Below are positions 50,063 through 58,287 of a stretch of 58,287 nucleotides of DNA, one piece after another. This stretch comes from Thermoguttaceae bacterium (GTDB lineage Bacteria > Planctomycetota > Planctomycetia > Pirellulales > Thermoguttaceae). Under the pieces are notes generated by a model. That model saw nothing but the letters and a program-made list of their open reading frames with translations. It ran no database searches and was not told the DNA's origin. The stretch's first letter is position 1. Each line of letters begins with the position of its first letter. The stretch lies in the NCBI GenBank assembly GCA_028694795.1, contig JAQVKF010000002.1, positions 1 to 58,287 of the forward strand, in the 5' to 3' direction. The position numbers and the translations under genes are program-made.

Positions 50063-53000
50063 ATGGAAAATCGCATGACGGATCCCACGGACGCTGTACC
50101 ATCGCGTGACGAACTCGGTTTGCAATACCTCGAAACATTGCCTTTTGAACCCTATCCGCTTCAAGAGGAGGCGATTTCTGCGTGGTTCGATTCGGAGCAA
50201 GGCGTGTTGGTTTGTGCGCCTACTGGGACAGGCAAAACAGTCGTCGCCGAGGCCGCGTTATTTGAGGCGTTACATAGCCGCAAACGTGCGTATTATACGA
50301 CCCCGTTGATTGCGTTATGTGAACAAAAATTTCGCGAGTTGCAAGAAAAGGTCGTTTCATGGGGATTTTTTCCAGAGGACGTCGGATTGGTCACGGGCAA
50401 TCGTCGCGAGAACCCAGACGCACCAATCATCGTAGCGGTGGCAGAGATTCTCTTCAATCGTTTGCTCCATACCGAGACGTTTGAGTTCGACGACGTGTCG
50501 GCGGTCGTGATGGACGAATTCCATAGTTTTAACGATATTGAGCGTGGGATTGTTTGGGAACTTTCACTCTCGATGCTGCCCGAACATGTACGGCTAATGC
50601 TCCTTTCGGCGACGGTCGGAAACGCTTACGATTTCGTTGCGTGGCTGCGGAACGCACACCATCGCAAAATCGAACTCGTCCAAGGGACCGAGCGTCGGGT
50701 ACCGTTGACTTTTTCGTGGGTCGAAGATCAGCTGTTACCGGAGTTTCTCGAGTCGATGGTGCACGGCGGCGATGACGAGGGTTTTACGCCCGCGTTGGTG
50801 TTCTGCTTTAATCGTGATCAGTGTTGGGATGTGGCGGAACAGATTAAAGGACGTTCGATTTTGCAACCTGGTCAACAGGCGAAATTGGCCGAAGAATTGG
50901 CCAAATACAAAATGACGACAGGCATCGGTCCCAAAATGCGGCAACTCCTGTTGCGCGGCGTCGGGGTCCATCATGCGGGCGTCTTGCCTAAATATCGTCG
51001 AATCGTCGAGGATTTATTCCAAAAGAAACTACTCGCGTTTGCGACCTGTACCGAAACGCTCGCGGCGGGAATCAATTTGCCGGCTCGCTCGGTCGTGGTG
51101 CCCAGTTTGATGAAAGGGCCGAAAGGAAAAAAACGGTTGTTGGATCCCAGTACGGCCCATCAAATTTTTGGACGCGCGGGACGTCCACAATACGATTCTC
51201 AAGGATTCGTATTCGCGCTCGCTCACGAAGATGATGTACGGATGAACCGGTGGCGTGTTCGCTACGATCAAATTCCGGAAAATACGAAGGATCCCGGTCT
51301 CATCAAAGCCAAAAAAGCGTTAAAAAAGAAGCAGCCGAAGAAAAGTCCCGACGAACAATACTGGACAGAAGCACAGTATGATAAATTGCGTGACGCGAAA
51401 CCGGTTAATCTGGCTTCGCATGGACTTTTTCCATGGCGGCTGTTGGCCTATCTGCTCGATTTTTCGCCGGATTTGGAGAAAATTCGAGATGTAGTACGGC
51501 ATCGGTTGATGAGTGGTGCCGAGATCGAAGCCGGTTTGCGGGATTTGGACCGAATGCTCGTGACGCTCTGGGATGCCGGATTGGTACGGCTTGATCCCGC
51601 TCCGCCGACCTCATCCCACTTGGCCGAATCGAACGGTACCAACACGAGCGATGCTACTCAGACGGTGGACAGCAACACTTCTTCCGGTGGCGAAAATTTA
51701 AGCGGTGAGGTTCATTTGAATAGCGGTGATGACGTATACACTGAACGGCTGGATGTCGCGTGGAACGCGGTGCCAAAAACGCAGCTTTTGGAGGTACGTC
51801 GAAGCGATCAGCCGGTTGAATCGCTCATGGATCTCGCGTGGTATCGTACGCCGGACAATCTTCCTTTGCACGGTGGAGCGTCGAAAGCGGGGGACTCGAT
51901 GGTCTGGACCGGCTCGGTCACCACCGTCGTGAAGGGGGACGACGGACCGGATGCGTGGGATGCGCTCGATTCGCTGCTCGAAGAGGAACTTGACGACTCG
52001 GCGACTGACGCTGATTCGTTTGATCGCTCGGCGGATGAATCGTCAGCCGATGAATCGTTGGACGATGTGAAGGAGCAGGAGATGGAACCCCGAAACTCGA
52101 ATACTGTGGGGGGACGCCAGAGCGATAATTCGAGTGAATCGGAATGTTCGGACAGGAATCATTTTTCAGGGGAAAACAACCACTCGGACGACGCGAGTGG
52201 CAGCTCACGCGAAAAGGGAGTGGCAGAGGAAAGTTTGTCAGAAGACGCGACGGGCCCTTCCGCCAAATCGCCTACCACGCTGTTTGGCACATCGCTGGAT
52301 ATTGGTACTCGTGATTCGAGTGGCGGAAAATTGCCCGCCTCGAAATCAAACGAGAAACCGAAGTTGGTGGCGAGTCAGGCCTCCGAATCAGACCGCGTGG
52401 CGGAATTTCAACGGGCAGCATCCGGGCAGAAAACCGAGACGCCTGCGACGGATTCGGATGACGACGAATCGCCGATGGTCGAAATCACTTGGCGAAAACG
52501 GCCGGAACCAAAGTTGGAGTTACCGGAATTGGCGATTTATACACCACGACAAGCGTGGGCGGCTCCACAACTTTCGATGCTTACAGGATTTCGTTCTGTG
52601 AATCCGTTGTATGGTATGTTTTTGTTGTCGCACTTGGGAATCGCGAGTCGTGAGGAGCGGATTCAGGCGTTTGAAAGCGTGTTGGAAATGCCCGGTACCG
52701 TGGCGCGTTCACTTCGTGTCCCCCGTCAAGATACGTTGCCGCCCGGTCCACTGGCGACGCAACGATTACATCCCGCGATTTTGGCGCGTGGTTTGGCATC
52801 GCACGAGGAACTGGTCTACACGCCACGGGATGAGGAAGAGGAATACTCGCCGCTACGATCGTATGACGAGCGTCCGAAATGGGTGTTAACGTTGGCGGAG
52901 AAACTGTTTTTGCTGTTCGATGCCGACTATCCAGGGGTGCATAGCCTGTCGATTACGCCCGTTTGGGCGGCGGGTGAAATCCTTGAGTTTCGTGATTTTG

Positions 53001-53230
53001 ATAAATTTATTACCAGTCGTGGATTGCAAAAACAGGAAGGTATGGTATTTCGTCATCTGCTGCGGATGATCCTGCTATTGGACGAGTTTTACGCTTTTAT
53101 TCCCCCCGATACTATGGAGTCCGAGTGGCGTGGCGATTTGGAAGAAATGATGGTACTGCTCACGGATGTTTGCCGACGTGTAGACCCGTCAAGCACGGAA
53201 CAGATGCTCGCTCGCACGACCAACGATTGA
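50063..53230 (+). CDS. Ski2-like DEAD/DEAH-box helicase with acidic low-complexity insertion
   Basis: CAPTGTGKTVVAEAALFEAL, VVMDEFHSFND, LLSATVGNAYDF, HQIFGRAGRPQYDSQGFVFAL. Confidence 0.92.
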   Translation: MENRMTDPTDAVPSRDELGLQYLETLPFEPYPLQEEAISAWFDSEQGVLVCAPTGTGKTVVAEAALFEALHSRKRAYYTTPLIALCEQKFRELQEKVVSWGFFPEDVGLVTGNRRENPDAPIIVAVAEILFNRLLHTETFEFDDVSAVVMDEFHSFNDIERGIVWELSLSMLPEHVRLMLLSATVGNAYDFVAWLRNAHHRKIELVQGTERRVPLTFSWVEDQLLPEFLESMVHGGDDEGFTPALVFCFNRDQCWDVAEQIKGRSILQPGQQAKLAEELAKYKMTTGIGPKMRQLLLRGVGVHHAGVLPKYRRIVEDLFQKKLLAFATCTETLAAGINLPARSVVVPSLMKGPKGKKRLLDPSTAHQIFGRAGRPQYDSQGFVFALAHEDDVRMNRWRVRYDQIPENTKDPGLIKAKKALKKKQPKKSPDEQYWTEAQYDKLRDAKPVNLASHGLFPWRLLAYLLDFSPDLEKIRDVVRHRLMSGAEIEAGLRDLDRMLVTLWDAGLVRLDPAPPTSSHLAESNGTNTSDATQTVDSNTSSGGENLSGEVHLNSGDDVYTERLDVAWNAVPKTQLLEVRRSDQPVESLMDLAWYRTPDNLPLHGGASKAGDSMVWTGSVTTVVKGDDGPDAWDALDSLLEEELDDSATDADSFDRSADESSADESLDDVKEQEMEPRNSNTVGGRQSDNSSESECSDRNHFSGENNHSDDASGSSREKGVAEESLSEDATGPSAKSPTTLFGTSLDIGTRDSSGGKLPASKSNEKPKLVASQASESDRVAEFQRAASGQKTETPATDSDDDESPMVEITWRKRPEPKLELPELAIYTPRQAWAAPQLSMLTGFRSVNPLYGMFLLSHLGIASREERIQAFESVLEMPGTVARSLRVPRQDTLPPGPLATQRLHPAILARGLASHEELVYTPRDEEEEYSPLRSYDERPKWVLTLAEKLFLLFDADYPGVHSLSITPVWAAGEILEFRDFDKFITSRGLQKQEGMVFRHLLRMILLLDEFYAFIPPDTMESEWRGDLEEMMVLLTDVCRRVDPSSTEQMLARTTND

Positions 53231-53419
53231 ACGATAAGCACTCTGACAAATGCGCTAACCAACCGACGATACTTGCGTGAACAACTCGTGTGCAGTGCGC
53301 CACCGTGGCGAGTGGTCTGAAGGTGAATCGAACGAATGGCGATCAAATTCCGCCGAGGTATCTCCACTCGCTGTTACGATTTACACATTTTACCTATAAT
53401 CATACTCGCGCTAATAAAA

Positions 53420-53460
53420 AAAGCGTGGACCTCCGAAGAAGTCTACGCTTTAATTTTTTG
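53420..53460. terminator. bidirectional rho-independent terminator between helicase and small lipoprotein gene
   Basis: aaaaaaagcgtggac ctccgaagaa gtctacgctttaatttttt: 11-bp stem with one G-T pair, A run 5' and T run 3'. Confidence 0.88.
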
Positions 53461-53606
53461 GTACTTACCACAGGACCGCTAGAAGCTTTCGTTAAGGAAG
53501 ACTTCCTTCAACCCTTCCATCTGCCAAGAGACAGAACTCTCATCCAAAAATGAGAACAACAACCCCTTGCATGCAGACGAGACAACGGTCCCACGAGCAA
53601 CGCAGC

Positions 53607-53855
53607 TTACTTGGTGGCGTCAGCGGCCGGGGCGGCAGCATCAGCGGCCGGAGCAGCAGCATCAGCGGCCGGAGCAGCAGCATCAGCGGCCGGAGCAGCA
53701 GCGTCAGCGGCCGGAGTGGCTTCTTCGGTCTTCGCTTTATCCGCAGCGGCGGCCGGGGCAGCGGTGTCGGTCTTCGTAGCGTCTTCGGCTGGGGTGCAAC
53801 CAACGAACGAAACACTCAACACTACGAGCAATGCAAGCAAATACTTCATGGTCAT
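53607..53855 (-). CDS. small Ala-rich lipoprotein with heptad tandem repeats
   Basis: MTMKYLLALLVVLSVSFVGCTPAEDAT lipobox; (AADAAAP)n. Confidence 0.8.
   Translation of the reverse strand: MTMKYLLALLVVLSVSFVGCTPAEDATKTDTAAPAAAADKAKTEEATPAADAAAPAADAAAPAADAAAPAADAAAPAADATK
53617..53721 (-). repeat. in-frame 21-bp minisatellite, 5 copies
   Basis: gcgtcagcggccggggcggca, then three identical gcatcagcggccggagcagca units, then gcgtcagcggccggagtggct. Confidence 0.95.
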
Positions 53856-54085
53856 TTTCCTAATGAAAATAAGTTCTGCCGAGTCCCCCAGGACCTCCCT
53901 GGACACGATTAGCAGCTTCTGTGTGGGTAGAGTACCATCTTTCCGAGTTTATTCCCACTATTTCCAAAATTTTTCAAAATATTTGAGACGCGTTCGATTT
54001 TTGGTGAGAAATGGGGCTTTTATCCACCATTGATGGTCATGTGGCTAAGGTCGCTTCGTGGATCGACTCATAAATTAGAGGACCG

Positions 54086-54976
54086 ATGCCGAAAAGTCTT
54101 ATAACGTTCATCCCTTTGGACTTTTGTCCGATGACGATGAAATATTCGGGCGTAAAGCATTTTATAGGGAATAAAAATTTTGAATGTACCTCTCCCTATA
54201 TGTACGATTCATCGTCGAGTGGTTCTATGGACGAAAAAAACAATCGAATATCCGCACCCAATCACGCGAATCGGCTTCCCGATGCTTCGACATCTTTCCC
54301 TGTGGAAACTGCCGAGGGTATCCAAAATTGGGTGGAGACCCATTTTTCGTCGTTGTATGGTTTTGCGTATCGTCTGACGGGTTTGGACTGTGATGCGGAA
54401 GACCTCGTCCAAGAAACGTTTTTGGTCGCGTTGCGGAAAGGTGGGCAAATTCGGCAAAGCGAAACGTCGGAAGTCGTTCGGAGTTGGCTGTTTACAATTT
54501 TAAGACGTTTATTTTGGAGACGTCATCGACACAAGCGGAATCGGAAAGATGCCGGGAATACGGAAAATTCTTCCGAATCATCCGGTTTGTCGTCTACCCG
54601 GCTGGCGTCTGAAGACATGCCAGACCGCGAGATTCGTGAGATATTGACGAGTGATTTTGCGGGGGGGCTGGACGAGGCTTGGGATTTCGTCGATCCACGC
54701 ACCGAACCAACCCATCAGGAAGAGCAAACGATTGATTCCGAACAGCTGCAACAGGCTCTCGACGCATTGCCTCCAGAGTTCCGGATGGTGACCTTAATGT
54801 TTTCTATGGAACAACGCAGTTATCGGGAGATAGCCGAGACGCTCCAGGTCCCGATTGGTACGGTCATGAGTCGTATCGCTCGGGCTCGCAAAATGTTACG
54901 ACATACGCTGGAAAAAATGCTCGATGCGGAAGAGTCGTCCTCCCCGTCCTCTTCGCCAAATGAGGTGGGTGGGTGA
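54086..54976 (+). CDS. ECF-type RNA polymerase sigma factor (start uncertain)
   Basis: FSSLYGFAYRLTGLDCDAEDLVQETFLVALRKG (region 2) and LQQALDALPPEFRMVTLMFSMEQRSYREIAETLQVPIGTVMSRIARARKMLRHTL (region 4). Confidence 0.93.
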   Translation: MPKSLITFIPLDFCPMTMKYSGVKHFIGNKNFECTSPYMYDSSSSGSMDEKNNRISAPNHANRLPDASTSFPVETAEGIQNWVETHFSSLYGFAYRLTGLDCDAEDLVQETFLVALRKGGQIRQSETSEVVRSWLFTILRRLFWRRHRHKRNRKDAGNTENSSESSGLSSTRLASEDMPDREIREILTSDFAGGLDEAWDFVDPRTEPTHQEEQTIDSEQLQQALDALPPEFRMVTLMFSMEQRSYREIAETLQVPIGTVMSRIARARKMLRHTLEKMLDAEESSSPSSSPNEVGG

Positions 54977-55176
54977 ATTTGCGAAGGGGTGATTCGCCGA
55001 TGGTGATGCGAGCGGAGGCTGGGAATGACGCGATATGGCGAACGGAGCAGAATGCGGTATGAAAAAGCGATGCGACCTGAGCCGATGGGCTAGGTTTAGT
55101 GGGGTATAGCGGGCGAAAAATCGTGGTAAAAATTCATTGTTGATTCGAGATGTTTGGAAAGTTTTAGAGTGTCATC

Positions 55177-56094
55177 ATGGAAGAGTCGGAAATTCCTCAA
55201 AAAACGCCATTGGATTCGCGGTATGCGGAGGTTCCCGCCAGCGGAGAGTCTCCGGTAAGCGATGCGTTTTCGGCATTTTTGCCGGAGGTCCAGTTTCGGC
55301 ATTTGCTTGACTCACACCCTATTCCGGATGGCGTATTAGATCGGGTGACCCAACGAATTCTCGAAGAATGGCGTCAAATTCAGTCCGATTCCGCCTCCTC
55401 TTCTGTTTCCACGGCTTGGTCGGGTGAAGTGTCTCCAAATGTGGAAAAACCGGTGACTTTATCCGATTTGCCCAACACGTTGGACGCGAAGAGGACGAGC
55501 CCATCTCGCTGGGGACGGCGATTTTTCTTAGTGGGAGCGAGTGCGGCGGCATTGGGCGGTATCTTGGCATGGAACCGATGGTTCCAACAGCCGCAAGTGT
55601 CCACTCGTACCATTGGTCCGGAATCGCTCATGATGACGGGGGTTTCGCTATTTGATGCCGCGGTAGCCAATCGGACGTGGGGTACGGGAACGTTGATTCA
55701 CGAGGCGGATCAGCCGATGTTGGCCAATCATTCGCTCTGGCCGCGTGAGTCGTTCGGTCCATTTCCGGTCGTGCGACAGCGTGAGGAGCCGAATTTTCTC
55801 GGTCGCACCGCGGCGGCTTACGATATTCGTCACTACGCCGCGTTGATGGGGACGCTTTTTGCGATTACGGAAGAATCGCTGTGGGACACTTGCCATGAAT
55901 CTCACGAAGGTGTGGAACGATTCTTCGTGGAAGGTCTTGGTTCGCGGATTCCTGAACACGCCATGCACCCCACCGCTGGTCGCTGTGCCTCGACATGGAA
56001 AGAAACCAACCGGCTGTTTGTCCTCGTGGTCGCTGGCCAACCGGAAGATTACCGTCGCTTCTTGACACCACCGATTATCGGGACTTTAGGATAG
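55177..56094 (+). CDS. single-pass membrane protein, putative anti-sigma partner
   Basis: Downstream of ECF gene; cytoplasmic N-terminus, TM RRFFLVGASAAALGGILAWNRWF, C-terminal domain. Confidence 0.6.
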   Translation: MEESEIPQKTPLDSRYAEVPASGESPVSDAFSAFLPEVQFRHLLDSHPIPDGVLDRVTQRILEEWRQIQSDSASSSVSTAWSGEVSPNVEKPVTLSDLPNTLDAKRTSPSRWGRRFFLVGASAAALGGILAWNRWFQQPQVSTRTIGPESLMMTGVSLFDAAVANRTWGTGTLIHEADQPMLANHSLWPRESFGPFPVVRQREEPNFLGRTAAAYDIRHYAALMGTLFAITEESLWDTCHESHEGVERFFVEGLGSRIPEHAMHPTAGRCASTWKETNRLFVLVVAGQPEDYRRFLTPPIIGTLG

Positions 56095-56179
56095 ATGGCG
56101 AAAATAAAGTGACACAGTTCCGATGTATTCCCGTTTTGGCGGCAGGGTGATTTTTCTATCTTTGGGGCATGAGGGGGTA

Positions 56180-57535
56180 ATGATGCGAAAGTTGGTGTTT
56201 TGTTTTGCGTTGGCAATTTGGGTGATATCAGTAAGTTGGGCTGATGCAATAGAACCAGTATCGCTATCTGACACGGCGTCGTTTTGGTCCGAATCGGAGC
56301 TATGGCAAACGCCATCGTATGAACGTGCGGCGGAGTACGATGTCGATCAGGTGCAGGCGATTTTTCTTAAAGGACTGCCGTATCATGGAAAGCCGACCAA
56401 AATATTTGCTTTTGTGGGATTTCCTAGTGATGCCACCGGAAAACCCGTTCTCTCGCTGGACGACATCCTAGGATCTGGGTGGACTAGCGAGAATGGTAAA
56501 ATCACGCAAAAAATCCCTGCAATCGTTTTGGTACATGGTGGAGGCGGAACGGCTTTTGCGCACTGGGTTCGGCTGTGGAATGAGCGAGGTTATGCGGCGA
56601 TTGCGATAGATACGTGTGGTTCGTTACCTTTAGGAAACGATGGGACACCACATCCGCGTCATGAAGATGGCGGTCCCGCGGGTTGGGGTGGTTTTGACCA
56701 GCAGGGCGAGCCGGCGAGGGACCAGTGGACCTACCATGCGGTGGCCGACGTCATTTTAGCGCACTCGTTGATCCGAAGTTTCCCTTTGGTGGACGCCGAG
56801 CGTGTCGGATTGACGGGTATTTCGTGGGGAGGGTATTTGACCTGTATTACGGCGGGCGTGGACCATCGTTTCCAGTTTGCCATTCCGCAGTACGGCTGTG
56901 GTTTTCTTGGCGATAATTCCGCTTGGAGTCAGGAGTTAGCACAAAATCCGAATGGTGGAAAATGGCTGGAAATGTGGGATCCCTCCGTCTGGTTGGGTGA
57001 GGTTCGAACTCCGCTGTTGTGGATCAGCGGTACGAATGATTTTGCCTACCCACTCGATTCTTACCGTAAATCTTATCATCTGCCACCGGCGTCTCGCACA
57101 CTCTGTCTGACGCTTCGTATGCCGCACTATCACTTCATTACTCCGGAGGAAATTCATGTTTTCGCCGATTCCTTTGCCTTTGGGCAACCTCCATTGATTG
57201 AAATTACGGCAAGTGGCGAAAATCAGAAGATTGCAGATAATGCAGTAAATGAAAAATATAACGAAAAAAGCGAAAATGAGTCGGAAAGACAAGAGGCAAT
57301 CACCGAGGTTTGGGCCGATTTGGAGGTACCATCAGGCGTTACTTGTGTTCGGGCGGAACTCTGCTATACGACCGATCAGGGCGATTGGAAAATGCGAGAA
57401 TGGCGAACAGTACCAGCAACGTTGGTAAATCTCCATGTTGTTGCGGAGTTGCCTGCTCAGACTACCGCGTGGTTCATCAACGTGATTGATCATCGTCACT
57501 GCACGGTGAGTAGCGATTTACAATTTGGACATTGA
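56180..57535 (+). CDS. secreted alpha/beta hydrolase (acetyl xylan esterase / dienelactone hydrolase-like)
   Basis: Signal peptide MMRKLVFCFALAIWVISVSWADA; IVLVHGGGGTAFAHWV; nucleophile elbow GLTGISWGGYLTC. Confidence 0.85.
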   Translation: MMRKLVFCFALAIWVISVSWADAIEPVSLSDTASFWSESELWQTPSYERAAEYDVDQVQAIFLKGLPYHGKPTKIFAFVGFPSDATGKPVLSLDDILGSGWTSENGKITQKIPAIVLVHGGGGTAFAHWVRLWNERGYAAIAIDTCGSLPLGNDGTPHPRHEDGGPAGWGGFDQQGEPARDQWTYHAVADVILAHSLIRSFPLVDAERVGLTGISWGGYLTCITAGVDHRFQFAIPQYGCGFLGDNSAWSQELAQNPNGGKWLEMWDPSVWLGEVRTPLLWISGTNDFAYPLDSYRKSYHLPPASRTLCLTLRMPHYHFITPEEIHVFADSFAFGQPPLIEITASGENQKIADNAVNEKYNEKSENESERQEAITEVWADLEVPSGVTCVRAELCYTTDQGDWKMREWRTVPATLVNLHVVAELPAQTTAWFINVIDHRHCTVSSDLQFGH

Positions 57536-57560
57536 AATTCGAAAAAAAATTTCATTTTTG

Positions 57561-57588
57561 TTGACAATAAAAGTAGTATAGGTAAAAT
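57561..57588 (+). promoter_or_regulatory. predicted promoter TTGACA-N16-TAAAAT
   Basis: ttgacaataaaagtagtataggtaaaat upstream of the last gene. Confidence 0.5.
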
Positions 57589-57821
57589 AAATAACCTGAA
57601 GAATATACTTCACGAAGGAATTTTAGGGCTTATTTACCTGTCCATCCTGCGATGTGGATGGTGATGTTTGTTCTGTTGGATTTTGCGGATTACGGCGGCT
57701 ATTTTGCGGCAAAAAACGAGCCGGACACAAAGTTCCATGGGGCGGGTGTGTGATTTGTACGGATAGGAACAGGAATACATCATAGATTGAGCGTTGGAAA
57801 CGCTCGTCGATTTATAGGGGG

Positions 57822-58287
57822 ATGAAATTGATGAGGAAGTCTTTGTGGTGTCTGTTGGCAGCAACGGGTATTGTGGTTTGTTGCTGGGTAGCGACGTCGG
57901 TCGCATCTGGGAATGCGACAGCCAATGCGGAAGACGCGACGGCAACGGACGCCGCCGATGTTGAGGATTTGTTCAGCGAGAATGCCGACGAGGCAACGGA
58001 TGAAACGGCTGATGTCGGTGATACGGACGCTTCCATCACCGATGAGGCAACTGATGCGGCAGATCCATTTGCCGCTGGTGCTGACGAGGCAACCGATGGA
58101 ACGACTGACGCGGCTGAGGCTAGTGCGGATGCTGGCGCCTCGGATGAAGTCGTTGATGAGGATCTGTTTGGTCAGGGTGAAGAGATTGAAACTGATGTTC
58201 CGGTCGAAATCACGGCAGTAGAAGAAACCGAAGCTGCCCCGGTTGCTGAAACCACTCCGGCTGTTGAAGCTGCCCCGGTTGCTGAAG
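57822..58287 (+). CDS. partial secreted acidic Asp/Glu/Ala/Thr-rich protein, runs off the window
   Basis: Not in the supplied ORF track; translated by eye: MKLMRKSLWCLLAATGIVVCCWVATSVASGNATANAEDATATDAADVEDLFSEN..., open to the last base. Confidence 0.75.
   Translation, partial: MKLMRKSLWCLLAATGIVVCCWVATSVASGNATANAEDATATDAADVEDLFSENADEATDETADVGDTDASITDEATDAADPFAAGADEATDGTTDAAEASADAGASDEVVDEDLFGQGEEIETDVPVEITAVEETEAAPVAETTPAVEAAPVAE

Noticed and set aside
53617-53721. CRISPR-like tandem repeat
   Set aside because: Units are contiguous with no spacers and lie in frame within a CDS.
53540-53815. RPLMLLLRPLMLLL repeat ORF and other frames over the minisatellite
   Set aside because: Alternative frames of the 21-bp repeat; the lipoprotein frame has a signal peptide and lipobox.

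Overview
Chromosomal, mostly housekeeping segment whose gene content and protein styles look like a planctomycete (inference from sequence only). About 38 genes are supported. Left part, minus strand: mnmG, ymdB-like, a small metallopeptidase-like gene, and an expanded alpha-operon order rpmJ-rpsM-rpsK-rpsD-rpoA-rplQ. Then: SSS symporter, TPR protein, YggS, YjbQ, sialidase, yidD, LPG-synthase-like membrane protein, aspartate kinase, BlaI regulator, xylA, dprA, leuS, recO, DUF721, alkaline phosphatase, DUF4185-like protein, MFS transporter, PmoA/DUF6807-like protein, mtaB, LysM protein, cobO, a divergent RNase HII-like protein, der, Ski2-like helicase, Ala-rich small lipoprotein, ECF sigma factor with a membrane partner, alpha/beta hydrolase, and a truncated secreted acidic protein at the right edge. 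No CRISPR array, tRNA, rRNA or prophage was recognised. Main observations: (1) an alkaline phosphatase whose catalytic motifs appear in circularly permuted order (DGMG metal-binding motif at the extreme C-terminus); (2) an mtaB gene intact except for one in-frame TAG; (3) a family of about 300-bp MITE-like elements with CTAG-flanked TIRs and covarying internal hairpins, one ending 13 bp upstream of a start codon; (4) a large divergent RNase HII-like protein; (5) structured and unusually long spacers in the ribosomal-protein operon; (6) several low-complexity expansions in otherwise ordinary proteins.
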